Origin: Clonostachys chloroleuca
Lineage: Eukaryota > Ascomycota > Sordariomycetes > Hypocreales > Bionectriaceae
NCBI GenBank assembly: GCA_037952775.1
Contig: JBANAY010000001.1
Location: forward strand, 3,534,001-3,598,000
DNA length: 64,000 nt
Reading direction: 5' to 3'
The notes beneath the pieces are model-generated. The model was given only the letters and a program-made list of their open reading frames with translations, searched no databases and was not told where the DNA came from. Of this stretch, positions 24,501 to 36,354 are shown in pieces. Made by a program: the position numbers and the translations under genes. The number at the start of each line of letters is the position of its first letter. The stretch's first letter is position 1.

Positions 24501-27500
24501 AGGCCATTCCCGAGTTGGGAAATATCTCACTGTGCGAAACACGGTCCCGAGCTCGTGCCGGTACCAGCCTTTTCGGCCACCGCCCTTTTTAGTGCCCATT
24601 TCCCACTATGGAGCGCTGGCCCCTATCAGCTAGGCGGCTGACCGGCGGTGATCCCACCGACTGCCATTTGAAGATTGAACATTGATGACCGCCACCTCAG
24701 AGGCCTGTGCTCATCTCAGTAGGACTTACACGCAACTTAGTAAAGGTGTCTGGAGAACAATGCAAAACTCTCATCACGAGGCAGCCCCCATGTCTTCTCT
24801 GTATGTCCGGGTCGCCTTCACACCACCGGGGAAAACGATAATTGCCTCGCACGAAAGGAAACCGATACAGCTGTCATAAGGACGCAGGAAAGATTGAAAG
24901 TCAGGGTCTTGCAGGTAGCCGCCCCGGCCCCGACCCACGGCAACGAGGACTCCAAGTCGTCCCCCCAGATCAAGTCACCCAATTGAGCTGGCTGATGAGG
25001 GGAGAGACTTGGCGGTTTGGCCAAGCGCATCGCAGGAAAATGCGACAGACAACCTTCATCCACGGCAGCCTAGTGTGGGGACCAGCTAGGCTGAAAGCTT
25101 CTGGAAGCCGGGTCCGGGTCGGTTGGGGGATTCTAGTCAACTGCCTTGACAATGGGAAAAAGGGGAGGCGAAAAAAAGTTTTACGTTTGGGCTGCCAGAT
25201 CATTCGCTCTCGGTCGACAAAAGTATGGGACAATACGTCACCCACGGGCAGCGCGACTAGGCCAAGTCAATATTCTCAAACTCGAGTCGTGGGGAGAACA
25301 TGGAAATCTGCGCCAGGCACAGAAAGACCCTCGTGGGCATGGAGGTACTTGCAGGCCTCACCCCAAGGACTAGTTCCGGTTCTCCAAGCTGAAGGACAAC
25401 CAGGTGGGCCATCCATCCACACTGTCTTCGTGAAGCGCACACGCCTCCTCCAACTCGCACCCCCGAGAGCCAGTCCATTCCTGGTCCACCCGACGTCATC
25501 GCGATCCTCCCCCAGAACTGCGACTGGCCCTGGGCCAATTACCGCAGGCGGTCAGGTTCATCCCCGACCAGTCACAGGCCGCCAATTGGTATCTCTTGTC
25601 GGCCACGCCGTGGGGGTGGAGTGGATGGTGAACGGTACCTTTCCTGGCCCAGAAGGGTCCAGAACTAAACAATTTTTTCTCGCCGGGAGCCAAACAGGTA
25701 GTCGCTGTTTCATCAACAAGAGGCTTTTTTGGGTTGCTCGAGCACCGCCCTGCTTATCAGCCTGGCTTTGTTCGTTGGCGTCAGCCGGGTAATTGCGATG
25801 GATGCCATCTTTTTTATCGCGCAAAAACAGGCAGGCCCATGAAGATCAAAGTACCCTTCCAAGCAGCTAACCTGCTAGCCATGCATGGATATTCAATGGC
25901 AACAGCAATCGCAATGAATGGCAAATGGGCATGTGAGCCGTGGAGTTGCAAACCACCGGTCAACCACGTTTCTTTTCTTGGGTGAGCCTTTTCTGGCTTG
26001 GCCCGTCCTTTGGCTTGGCCAGCCACCTTGACCGTCTGGTTGGCCGGTCCTTTCTTTTTGCCTCCGCGGACACACACGGTAATAATTTAGTACATGCTCG
26101 CGCTGGGGGAAAGACGCAATTGACGGGAGGCGCTGAGCGACTTTCTCTCAGGTCATCAAAGTTACTCCATACGCACTACCTACTCGCAGGTAGCTCCGAA
26201 ACAAAATCGCGCCGAAACAACCGCCCCAGACACCTCCGTCGAGACCGCCTCGGCTTGCTCGAGTTTTTAATTACGCAGAACGAGAAATCTCCGTAGCGAT
26301 ATTTTCTGGATTTAGCTCTCGTGCCGCTCCAGTTCTATCTCTTGGTCGCCGGTACCCGTCGCGCGTCTCAGCCAGCCCCAAGCTCAATCTCCAAGTCGAT
26401 CGGCTTCGGCACCAGGCGCCCGCCCCAAGGGCCCTGCTGCCTCGGGAGAACATCCAGAGCAACATGTCCACATGGATTGATCCCATATGCAATTGAGGTT
26501 GTTTATGCATCGACATTGCAATAAGGTCCCAACATTCCCGAATCCTGCCGCCACATCCAGCACAGTGTATCCGAATTTTATCTCCCGCCGATCTTCCCTC
26601 CACGCCATTTTGACCGACAGTGCCGGTCCGGCACCGTGGCAGGGCGCGCATTGGACGGAGGAGCGGCCTTTATGGTTGACACGACAACGACTCGGGATGC
26701 AACTAGGACACTACTGGAGCATGCCGTTATACGTATTACGTACTCTGTAGAGGTTACACAGACTGCTAGCTTGACCCAACTGTACGTAAGAATGCCAATG
26801 CCATAGTCAGCGACAGGCGTCGATAGTGAAGGCCTCCATTACATGGCCAGTCCAATCGAAGCTGGTGCGACTCACTCTCACCTTGGAGGCCATCGACACG
26901 CTCACTCCAATTGACCCATACAAATAAACACGTAGGGCGCGCCGCCAGAACCGAGGGAGCAATTTAAAATTGAGGCCAACTTTTTTTGCGGGGACCGCTG
27001 AACATCCAATGGTCCATTGATAGCCTCCTCCATCCAGACTGCGACGATGGACGAGGAAAGGGTCCTGACGGATCTGCTGGGGCCCTGTCGCCTCACTACT
27101 GTACCTGAAATGGAGCGTCACCTCTCATTTCGCCAGCGGCGCCAGTCGAGATTCAATGCAGCGAGGATCGTAGGCCCTGCCAGAATAGTAACCTCAACGT
27201 AGCAAAGCGCGCAACGGCCCAGAGAGCTAAGGTAGGCGAATAATAATTTGGCGATGGGGGCATGAAGTTAACTGCCCACATCTTAGATTGCAGATCTACC
27301 TGGTACATACGGTACACAGAACCGTGAAAATCACTCGCCCACAATACGTACGTACGTAATATCGTTTGGGGAAATCAGAGTAGTCGTCTGCCTCTCGTGT
27401 TATCTGGCCACTTGACCATTCCGATGAGCAAATCATGGCCTGGAGATTACAAGTCCCGTCGCCGGATTACCCAATTGGCTCACTCACGCCGAGCGAAAGG

Positions 27501-29836
27501 GCCCTGCTATTGATGGCCCCCAATCTCAGACAAGACCAGGGCCGTCAGTAGCCCGGACCCATCGCTCCATATTTTGTAGAGAAGACCGATTCATCCGGTG
27601 TAACAGCGAACAATGGAGCTTCCGTTGCCTTGCGCTTCCAGGGCTGGGGGCTCCATGAGCGTCGGCATTTCTTATGCCGCTCTTCTCGCGAGTCGCCTCT
27701 CGGTTGGAGCTGCTCGCTCCGAGATGACCAAAACCGCATCACGGCGGCGTCGGACCTTGAATTGGGCTTTTCCCGGCCGACAAGGCCCATTCCTCTACCT
27801 CGTGTATCTACATAGTAATGTCAGATGTCTCCAGCTAGTTTCTCATCGACAACCCCCTTCCTCCCTCTCCAAGTCGCAATGTTCCAGCTAGCTGATCCAG
27901 TCTAAGCCGAGCCATAGACAACGTGGGGAGCACGAGTACCAACTTGCACAAAAAACTCTACTTCCCTCCGTTGATCCTTATCTGAAGCTCCGGCTTCGTG
28001 CAATGGCGACCTGTCTCAATGCAGCTGCTCGACGATCTTTGCGGTCAAGCCTTCCCACAGGCAGCAGCTTTCTCTCTCACCTCACAGGTTGACGGGCTCA
28101 GACAGAGGGCCCTGGCGCAGACAAGGACCATCGACGATTTGACGCCCGTCTCGGTCCGGTGGGGAACCCAAGGAAATATCGCCTACTAAGATGTTGTGCA
28201 TCCCGCACAGACAGTCTCGGTCTGTGGGTAGCCTCGCTGGATGCCTCAATTGGAGATTCCAGTCTTTTGTGCGCCGAGGCACGAAACGCCCACAGCCTCG
28301 TTCCTGGTCAGCCAAAAGAACTGGCTTTACCCAAGGTAGGCTATGGTCGTCCTTGTTCCCGTCCGCACGCGCGAAGCGCTGCACAAATATATCCTGCACC
28401 GAAAGAGGCGAAACAGAAGAAACATCATCCTTTTCGCCACGATCCCCAACTCGCATGTCACAGCTCCAAAGGACCCTGCACGTAATCCATACAGGGGAGT
28501 GTGACCTAACCGGCCCTTATTCTACCTGGCGAGCCCCCTGGGCAGAGCAGAGAGCGAAACCCGAAGCAATGCGAGTTGGGGGAAACGAGGCTGGGCTACC
28601 ACGACCACACCCACCCCCAAGCCAACCCAATCCAAGTGCCTACGCAGCAATTGAAAAGCTGCCAAGTCACAAGAGCCCTCCTTCTCGTCGCGAGGAATGC
28701 CGGCCGCAAGACCGGAAAAGCCCCCCACCCTCCGTTGTGCCAGGCGGTTTCAAAAGGTCGCAATTCTGTCAGCGATTGGTCACACGGCTGGCCCGTTTGT
28801 TAGACAGGACTGCGTCTGCCGGCGTACCGCCCCAAACCCAAATTTTAACCTTGATTCAAGTGGTCGGCCGATTCGAGAAGGAGAGCAATCGTGTCACATT
28901 CCCGCGCGCTCGATCATCGCACAGAGCGAGGCTGCTGGCGTGAGATGTGTCTTCGATGGTGACTTCTGATTCTGACGTGACCAACCCTGTGCGTAGATGT
29001 GTGAATACTTTTGTTGTCCGTCTTGGTTCTCCGGCAAGAGGCACGGGAATGACGCTGCGAGCTGGCTCGTTTCAAAGTACTGTTGCTACGGGAGACAACC
29101 CCAAAAGTCGGAGGCTGGGTTCCCCCAGGTTCTACGCATTCGTATACGTAAACACACCCTTTGTGCTACTCGACCCCGTTTCCTCACTCTCGAGGATGGG
29201 GGTCGCACTATGTGCCGCATCAAGGTCTCGTCCCCCATCTCGACTCCGCGTGGTTGACACATTGCCCATCATAACAAGTAAACTGCCCAACCAGGTGACA
29301 TAAGAGATAAGACACCAAATTCTTGTGCCTTCTTTGTAGCCATCAAATGCTGCAACGAAGATACAATAAACCCTAAAAAAAGCACATTAAAATAATACTA
29401 AAGTCCTTTTTTTGGTCTTTTTCAAGGTAATTTAGAATCAAGTTGTGGTGAACACAGCACAGAGCCTCTCCAAATATGGGCGCTTGAAGTACCGGTTTGG
29501 AGTCTCATCTCTTATGCCACCCACTTGCTACCCTTGGTCCGTATTTAGGATGGGAAACCGGGTTGGTCTCGGTTTCAAGGTTCAAGAACCCAGCCATCCT
29601 TGCAAGCAGAAGGAAATTCCCCGAGGAGAGAGGGTTTCATGGGAGGGATATGTGCCGCAACAGGGTAGGCTGGCGGCGGTGGGTGATGTTGAGGCAATTC
29701 AAGAGACGTGCATGAAGTGCTGATCTGCCTCGTGGTCTGGACCTCATGGAACCCATCCGCGAGCATGGGCGGTCCTCCCAAGCAAATCCTGTGCATGGGA
29801 TGTGATGGGACTGGCAGGGGCTGGACAGCCCAATTG
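20674..29836. promoter_or_regulatory. Cluster of CAATTG/CCAATTG motifs upstream of PMA1
   Basis: CAATTG occurs at 20674, 20990, 21037, 22274, 22315, 23764, 24980, 25583, 26117, 26490, 26908, 27472, 28247, 28648 and 29831: fifteen copies in 9.2 kb, where about two would be expected by chance. About eleven are extended to CCAATTG or CAATTGG and so contain a CCAAT box. By eye the rest of the window holds roughly three per 10 kb. A regulatory meaning is inference. The first two or three lie in PMA1 intron 1. Confidence 0.35.
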
Positions 29837-30360
29837 ACGCTCCTACATGATATGTCTCGAGTTACTATGTCACCATTTATTGTCACACAGTTGTTGCATG
29901 ACAATTTTAAGCTGATGGAGTCAAGTTCATCGGGATTTAGTACTGGCTTCGATAAAGGTGTTTCGAGTTTTGGTCAGCATCTACATATTTCACTTTTCAC
30001 CAATGCGATGGATTTCAATAGTCACATGAATACGAAAGAATTAATTTGCTCTGTAATAATAAGAAAAACCTTCTGTCTCAGGCCGTGGCCGTAGCAATAT
30101 GCATGCGCAGTTCAAGATCAAGTTCCCCTCCCTTGTATGTTCGATGAATAGTACAGCCCAGTATCCCGACCAACTCCGTGTAATAGCACGCTCAAAACCC
30201 CAATGCAACTTAAAAAAAAAAAAAAAAGAATCAACCCGGGAAAGCAGCCTTGTGTGTTCGTTCAAGCTGTGGTGCTGCGTGTAAAGGGGGGGAAAAAATA
30301 GCGTTGGTAGCGCGTGGCGTCCGTGAGCCACATAAGCAATGTGATCAGTCAACTCAGGCT
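21566..30360. other. 8.8-kb gene-free region upstream of PMA1
   Basis: No open frame here shows family resemblance, codon bias or a splice pattern that joins frames. The longest (24842-25792 on plus, 28191-28943 on plus) are low-complexity-free but look like chance frames. I saw no tRNA B box, 5S rRNA or transposon remnant. The proximal part (21566-21780) is pyrimidine-rich on the minus strand and is probably the PMA1 leader. A run of 16 A lies at 30212-30227. Non-coding transcripts cannot be excluded. Confidence 0.5.
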
Positions 30361-32895
30361 TCAAGCCCACTTTCCACCATTAGAAGGGTCTGGGAAAGAG
30401 AAGCCTGCTGGGAAGTTTGGCATGCCGTTCGGCAAAGTGCCGATGCCGAATGGGAATCCTTGGATGGCAGGCTGGTTTTCGTCACCATTGGGCTCTGGTC
30501 TACGGTCACCGCCCTCCTGGCCGCGGCCTCTACCCCATCCATCGTCGCGATTACGAGTTGACTTGGGCCCGTTTGCGCCGCCCTTGTCGGTCTGCATACG
30601 CCGGCTGATCGCCTTAGAGGAGACACCGGCACCAATCTCAATGTCAGGCTCCTCAACAACAAGTCCAGTTGCGATCGGCCGGCCGCCGCTGCCACCATGG
30701 GGAGCCGTCAACATCCATTTACGGTCGGCCTCCGTCAATCTGTTGATGGGAATGATGCTAATACCAGTTCCGTAGTCACTGCAGTCTCTGGGTCCAAAGC
30801 CCACACCCCACCGTGTCTAAATCTCCATGTTAGTATCTTAATCAGCAAGGCATGGGAACGTGATCGAAACATACTCGAAGAGGAATCTCCAGCCCTCGGT
30901 TGTCTTCTGAGCCCTCCTTGGCACTGATGGCATCCTTACGGGTCAGCATTTTGACGAATGCATGGCGCTTGTCCTTATTTACGATACAAGTCTGCACAGC
31001 GCCAAATCGGGTGAAAATATTGCGCAATTCGGCTTCGGAGCATCTATGCGTTGTTAATACCAAATCATCATCGTGTGTATAAACAAGGATATTGTTCACT
31101 TACGTTACTCCACCGACAAAAAGGGTTCGGCTTAGAACTTTGATAGTACCCTGGGGGATATTGGGATCATAGTCAGTCCACTTCTCCCCGTCAGGGGGTG
31201 TTTGGCCACGACGCCGAGGCGGACTACGCGTTCGATAGTCGTTTCCTCTGCGATCCTCATCACGACCTCGAGCAGGAGAGTTGCGGCCATAGTCCGTTCT
31301 ATCACGTCCACTACGAGGTGACCCACGACCACCCCAGCCTCGATCAGGGGACCGAGATCGGGATCTACCATGATATCTGCCAGGAGACCTCACTCCTTCT
31401 TTATACCAGTCGCGGCCACCGTCTGGCTTTGGTGGCTGTGCCCCCCATGATGGTTGGCCAGAACCATATGTACCATTGGGAGCTGGGGTTGCACCTTGTT
31501 GGGCGGCGCCTGTCGCACCAGTGCCGGCAGCGCCTGGAGTCATGCTCTGGATCAACGCCGGGATCTTTTCAAACGGCACGCCTTGATCAGCGAGGGCTTT
31601 GATCAGCAATATCTGCTGTTGGGTATTGGGATCTAGGGCCCCTCCCGCGGGCGCTGGGCCACCAGGAAACTGATTATTGGGCATATTCGGCGAAGCACCA
31701 GCCATGGACGAAGTCACCTGTGGGAGAGAAAATGGGAGAGAGGGGGGCAAGTTTACAGCAGGCTGCGAAGGGGGGTATGATGCTGGGTTTTGCATCTGTA
31801 GTGACGGTTGGGCCATCGTTGACGAAACAGGCTGTGGGAGCCCAGTGACCGGCGGTGGTACATTATACGATGCTGCCGGTGCGGGTAAGCTGGATGAACT
31901 TGGTGGAGCAGTAGTATTCTGGCGAGCAATGTTTGCAAGAGCATCCAAGATAGATTGGCCGTTCTGGGCTGGGGCCGCTGGAGGGGCAGACACGGGCTTC
32001 TGAAGCGAAGCGAGCAATCCAGCAGGAGGGCTTCCGGGAGGTGTAGTCGATACTTCTGCGATACGTTAATCAAACCACCCGGTTGTATTTGGGGGGGCCA
32101 ATGGGCTAGTACTGCGAAACATACTTGAGTGTGTAGGAGCATTCAACTTCTCCTTGAAGGACTCTAACATAGAGATGGGGAAGGTTTGTCCCTTCTCCCA
32201 GATATCAAGCAGCTTTTTAATTTTCTCCTACAGATGACGCGTGTGAGTCTCTATTCATCAAGGGAAGTGGTAGCATCAGCAGGGAGCTGTCAATCTAAGA
32301 TCAGTCCCAGAGTCACGAGAGTACGTTAAAACTCTTTGGCCAGACTCGGGCGGCTATTCAAGTCGATTGGCATCTCCACACGAGGGACTGAACGATAGTA
32401 TCCATGGGATGTGTAAGAAATCATGTCAAAGTGCCGAAGCGCGCATGCGTACCTTTTGCTCTTCAGGGGCGGTCTGAAGTATGTCATTCATCAGCACAGG
32501 CATCAGTTCCGTTACTCTGTTGACACCGGCCCCATATGTGCCGTCTGGCGCCGAACTGTTTACTGCTTGTCCTTGAGCCTTGGCTTGCTCGAGCCATTTG
32601 CGGGTTACGGAGTCTACAACGTAAAGAACCCCCAATTTGTGTGTTCCCGGTGCCTTTTTAAAATGTGTAAAAATCTTCTGGATGAGGACGGATTCGGACT
32701 GCAAGTCTTTGTTAGTACGTGTTATGAGGTCGTTGGTGCTTCGGCACTTTGGCGCGGGCGGGACTAAAAACATGCCTGAATATTTGCGACACATAGAGTG
32801 GTCAAGCTGGTGATCCGAGATCCAGATACTCCGGGAGGCTTCAAGTTTAGCATGGCCTGAAGGCCGGCTTCTAAGTCTGCCACCGCGGATGCCAT
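30361..32895 (-). CDS. CID and RRM transcription-termination factor (Seb1/Nrd1-like)
   Basis: Binds the RNA polymerase II C-terminal domain through its CID and nascent RNA through its RRM, coupling termination and 3'-end processing in S. pombe Seb1 and yeast Nrd1. Exons on the minus strand are 32895-32776, 32698-32453, 32227-32125, 32055-31104, 31043-30875 and 30816-30361, giving 681 residues. The CID is residues 1 to about 150 (SESVLIQKIFTHFKKAPGTH, KLGVLYVVDSVTRKWLEQAK). The middle is Pro/Gln/Ala-rich, then Arg/Ser-rich. The RRM has RNP-like LFVGGVT and HAFVKMLTRKDA and runs into FGPRDCSDYGTGISIIPI. Intron 1 has a GC donor (CAG|GCATGT). The acceptor before 32055 is a CAGAAG tandem. The choice between Seb1 and Nrd1 naming is uncertain. 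Confidence 0.88.
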
Positions 32896-34706
32896 GGTCG
32901 AAAGTTATGCTATGTATGCCACGGGCCACGCCAGGGAGAGGTATACGGGGATCCGTGTACGGAAGTCCAAGTACAGGCAGGCACTGACTGATGTACGTTT
33001 TCGCTGCTAGGATATTCAAATGAAGCCTTCTCGGCGGTCACCTGCGATGGCCGAGCCACTATAGAATATGTGCGATTCTGTCTTTACACGTCCACGCGTC
33101 AAAAGTATCTTTTACAGTCGCCTAGAGGCCTGTACGAGCGCTAGATCGAAAATATTCGATGTCGTTGATAGTTTTCAAGAGGTACGAAATGTGCCAAGGA
33201 AACCTAGCTGAGGCGTCGAGAGAAAACTGTTTCTTTCTACGAATGCGTCACGCGCACACGTCACCGCGAGAAGAAATGCGCCAAGCACAAAGTGAGTAGC
33301 GGAGAGAGAGGAAATGAAAGAAATGTAGGCGTGGTGCTTGGAGCGCGTATTAGCGAAGAGAGCAGTATTTGCCTCGTCAAGCACGAGGTTTCGCGCGCTG
33401 GATGGTGGTGGTTTGGTTGATGAAAGGATAAGAAATGAGGGTGGAAGGGTGGCGCGAGGGAGGAATGATGTAGAAAGTGGTGCGAGCGCTGGAGGATGCC
33501 TGGAGGGAGGGATGGTACCCGACTGCAGGCCCTACCAAAAGCAAAGAAATTTTCTTCGGTTGCCGAAGATTGGCCGAGCTGCGATGTATTAGGTAAGCTT
33601 TTCAGAGCACTTTTCCAATCCGACTGGATCCTCACTCTTGGTCCTAGCACCAACCTACCCTATTGTTATTTCCTCCGGAGTATCAAAGCCATTGCATGCT
33701 TTCAGCACGGTCTCAAAGGATTTTATATAATATTGCATATGCGGGGTCCTGCACTGCGCCGCGTCTTTTTCTGTTTTCTTTTGGCCGCCTAGTTCTTGCA
33801 GGGCACCACAATGCATGAATCTGGCACACTGACCTACGGGGCAACTGCCCGATTAGAGAAACCCTACAGCGCTTGGCTACAACACAAGAATTTCCATCCA
33901 AATCTGCATCGGACACATACCCTAGAGCCGATTGCATAACCGAAAGGTATCCGCGGTTATGGGGTACCAATATCTCCCCGCAACTTGCCTCTTAGGGCAG
34001 GTGATGCAGTCATATATTTGGGGAACATGCTGTAGAGAACAAGAGTTATTTTTCAGTTGGAGACGTAAGAGCTCCGTATGATCCGGCTCATGTCCAACTA
34101 GGTAACCCCCAAGGGCAGGATTTGGGAGGGTTGCAATTGTGTACAGGGTTGGTGACACAAAACAGCTTGGATGATGCAATGGCGCTCAACAAAGCACAGC
34201 GCTTCCGGACATGGAGTAGGTACAGGAACCCCAAATATGCAGGGAGCTCAGCACAAACCCCAGAGTCCCGGCCCTGGCGATGCCATGTGGGAGGGGGACA
34301 GTTGGAGAAGCAGAGGACAGGTTGCGGGATATTCGGAGTTGCATTGCAGCGCAGTGCCTCGTTGGATTTGCTGACTATGGAGACAACTTGTCGCGTGTAC
34401 TTGCCAGGGAATAGGGGCGATCCCAAGCTGTGCAGGCTGCGAGCTTGTTGAATGGAATGAGGGCATCTTGGGGTGCCAAAATCGCACTAACTCGTAACGG
34501 CTACAGCACGTCCCTACGTACCTAATTAAGGTGGCAGGTAGTTGGCTGGCTTCGGTTTGACAGGTCCCGACGCACGCACAGACTAGGTAGGTATATTTCC
34601 AGCTAAGCCTGCGTCTTTTTCTTTTTTATCCTTTCGCCCGCCCATTTCTTCAGCTGTCCTCCCCCTCGTCATCCTCTTCCACCTTTACAGACTGTATCCA
34701 GCGAAA
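32896..34706. other. Divergent promoter region, CID/RRM gene and citrate synthase
   Basis: 1.8 kb between two divergently transcribed genes. The stretch near 34580-34700 is pyrimidine-rich and probably the citrate synthase leader. No gene is supported; the open frame at 33261-33653 overlaps others in all frames. Confidence 0.5.
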
Positions 34707-35506
34707 ATGGCTTCCGTCGCCCGTCTTAGCAACTCTGCCCTCCGGGCCTCTCTTCGAAACCCTGCCTTCGGTGGCCGGGTTTCTGCCTTCAATGCCGCTC
34801 GATGCTATTCCGCTAAGGCACAGGTATGGAACGGCTCAATAGCTCTCCAAGCGGCCATGACGCAAATTGGTCCATCGTGGAACCCTCACACTAACTCAAT
34901 TGCCTTCGTAGACCTTGAAGGAGCGTTTCGCCGAGACTCTCCCTGAGAAGATCGAGCAGATCAAGGCTCTGCGAAAGTTAGTCGCATTCTCTCCCACCTC
35001 GTCGCCGCCACGTCGCAATTTTTTTTTGAGGGCGGCCAAGCTGACCGATCTTACGCTATAGAGAGCATGGCTCCAAGGTCGTCGACAAGGTGACCCTCGA
35101 CCAGGTCTACGGTGGTGCCCGTGGTATCAAGGCCCTCGTCTGGGAGGGTTCCGTCCTCGATTCTGAGGAAGGTATCCGTTTCCGTGGAAAGACGATCCCC
35201 GAGTGCCAGGAGCTGCTCCCCAAGGCCCCTGGTGGCAAGGAGCCCCTTCCCGAGGGTCTCTTCTGGCTTCTCCTGACCGGTGAGGTCCCTACCGAGCAGC
35301 AGGTCCGCGACCTCTCAGCCGAGTGGGCCGCTCGTTCCGACATCCCTAAGTTTGTCGAGGAGCTCATCGACCACTGCCCTACCGATCTCCACCCCATGGC
35401 CCAGTTCTCTCTGGCCGTCACCGCTCTCGAGCACACCTCCTCCTTCGCCAAGGCCTACGCAAAGGGTATCAATAAGAAGGAGTACTGGAGCTACACCTAC
35501 GAGGAT

Positions 35507-35542
<36 letters not shown>

Positions 35543-36354
35543 TCCCGCATCTACCAGAATGTTTTCAAGGGCGGCAAGGTTGCTCCCATCCAGAAGGACA
35601 AGGATTACTCCTTCAACTTCGCCAACCAGCTCGGCTTCGGTGACAACGCTGATTTCGTTGAGCTGATGCGTCTGTACCTGACCATCCACACCGACCACGA
35701 GGGTGGCAACGTTTCTGCCCACACCACCCACCTTGTTGGTAGTGCCCTGAGCTCCCCCTTCCTCTCCCTGGCCGCTGGTCTCAACGGTCTGGCTGGCCCT
35801 CTCCACGGTCTTGCCAACCAGGAGGTCCTGAACTGGCTCACTGAGATGAAGAAGGCTGTTGGTGATGATCTTAGCGACAAGGCTATCACCGATTACCTGT
35901 GGTCCACCCTCAACGCTGGCCGTGTCGTTCCTGGCTACGGTCACGCCGTTCTCCGCAAGACTGACCCCCGTTACTCCGCCCAGCGCGAGTTTGCTCAGAG
36001 TAAGTCGTGCTTGGAATTGATGAAAGAAGCGCAGTAAACTAATGTAATTCTACAGAGCACCTTCCCGAGGATCCCATGTTCAAGCTCGTCAGCCAGGTCT
36101 ACAAGATTGCCCCTGGTGTCCTGACTGAGCACGGCAAGACCAAGAACCCCTTCCCCAACGTCGATGCCCACTCCGGTGTTCTTCTCCAGCACTACGGTCT
36201 CACTGAGGCTAACTACTACACCGTCCTCTTCGGTGTTTCCCGCGCCATTGGTGTCCTGCCCCAGCTCATCATCGACCGCGCCTTCGGTGCCCCCATTGAG
36301 CGCCCCAAGTCTTTCTCCACCGAGAAGTGGATCGAGATTGTCAAGAAGCTGTAA
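34707..36354 (+). CDS. CIT1: Citrate synthase, mitochondrial
   Basis: Condenses acetyl-CoA and oxaloacetate to citrate in the TCA cycle. Exons 34707-34823, 34912-34976, 35062-35999 and 36056-36354 give 472 residues, typical of the eukaryotic mitochondrial enzyme. The N-terminus (about 35 residues, [15 protein letters not shown], then ARCYSAKAQ) is a clear mitochondrial presequence rich in Arg, Ser and Ala. Catalytic regions are present: [13 protein letters not shown] with the first histidine, [16 protein letters not shown] with the second, and [12 protein letters not shown] with the aspartate. Codon use is biased towards C-ending codons, indicating high expression. It ends in KKL, which is not a canonical PTS1, so peroxisomal targeting is not claimed. 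The citrate carrier Yhm2 follows 2.4 kb downstream on the same strand. Confidence 0.97.

Noticed and set aside
24842..25792. 316-codon plus-strand frame in the PMA1 upstream region
   Set aside because: It does not begin at ATG, has no family resemblance or hydrophobic pattern, and overlaps similar frames on the other strand; chance fits better.
28191..28943. 250-codon plus-strand frame in the PMA1 upstream region
   Set aside because: Basic, Pro/Ser-rich composition typical of chance frames; no splice signals extend it.
21566..30360. Possible tRNA or 5S rRNA genes in the long gap
   Set aside because: I scanned for B-box words (GGTTCGA and similar) and conserved 5S words on both strands and found none with a matching A box or fold.
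35315..35944. 209-codon minus-strand frame opposite citrate synthase
   Set aside because: Shadow of a codon-biased gene.
36346..36354. C-terminal KKL of citrate synthase as a peroxisomal signal
   Set aside because: KKL is not a canonical PTS1, and the presequence clearly points to mitochondria.
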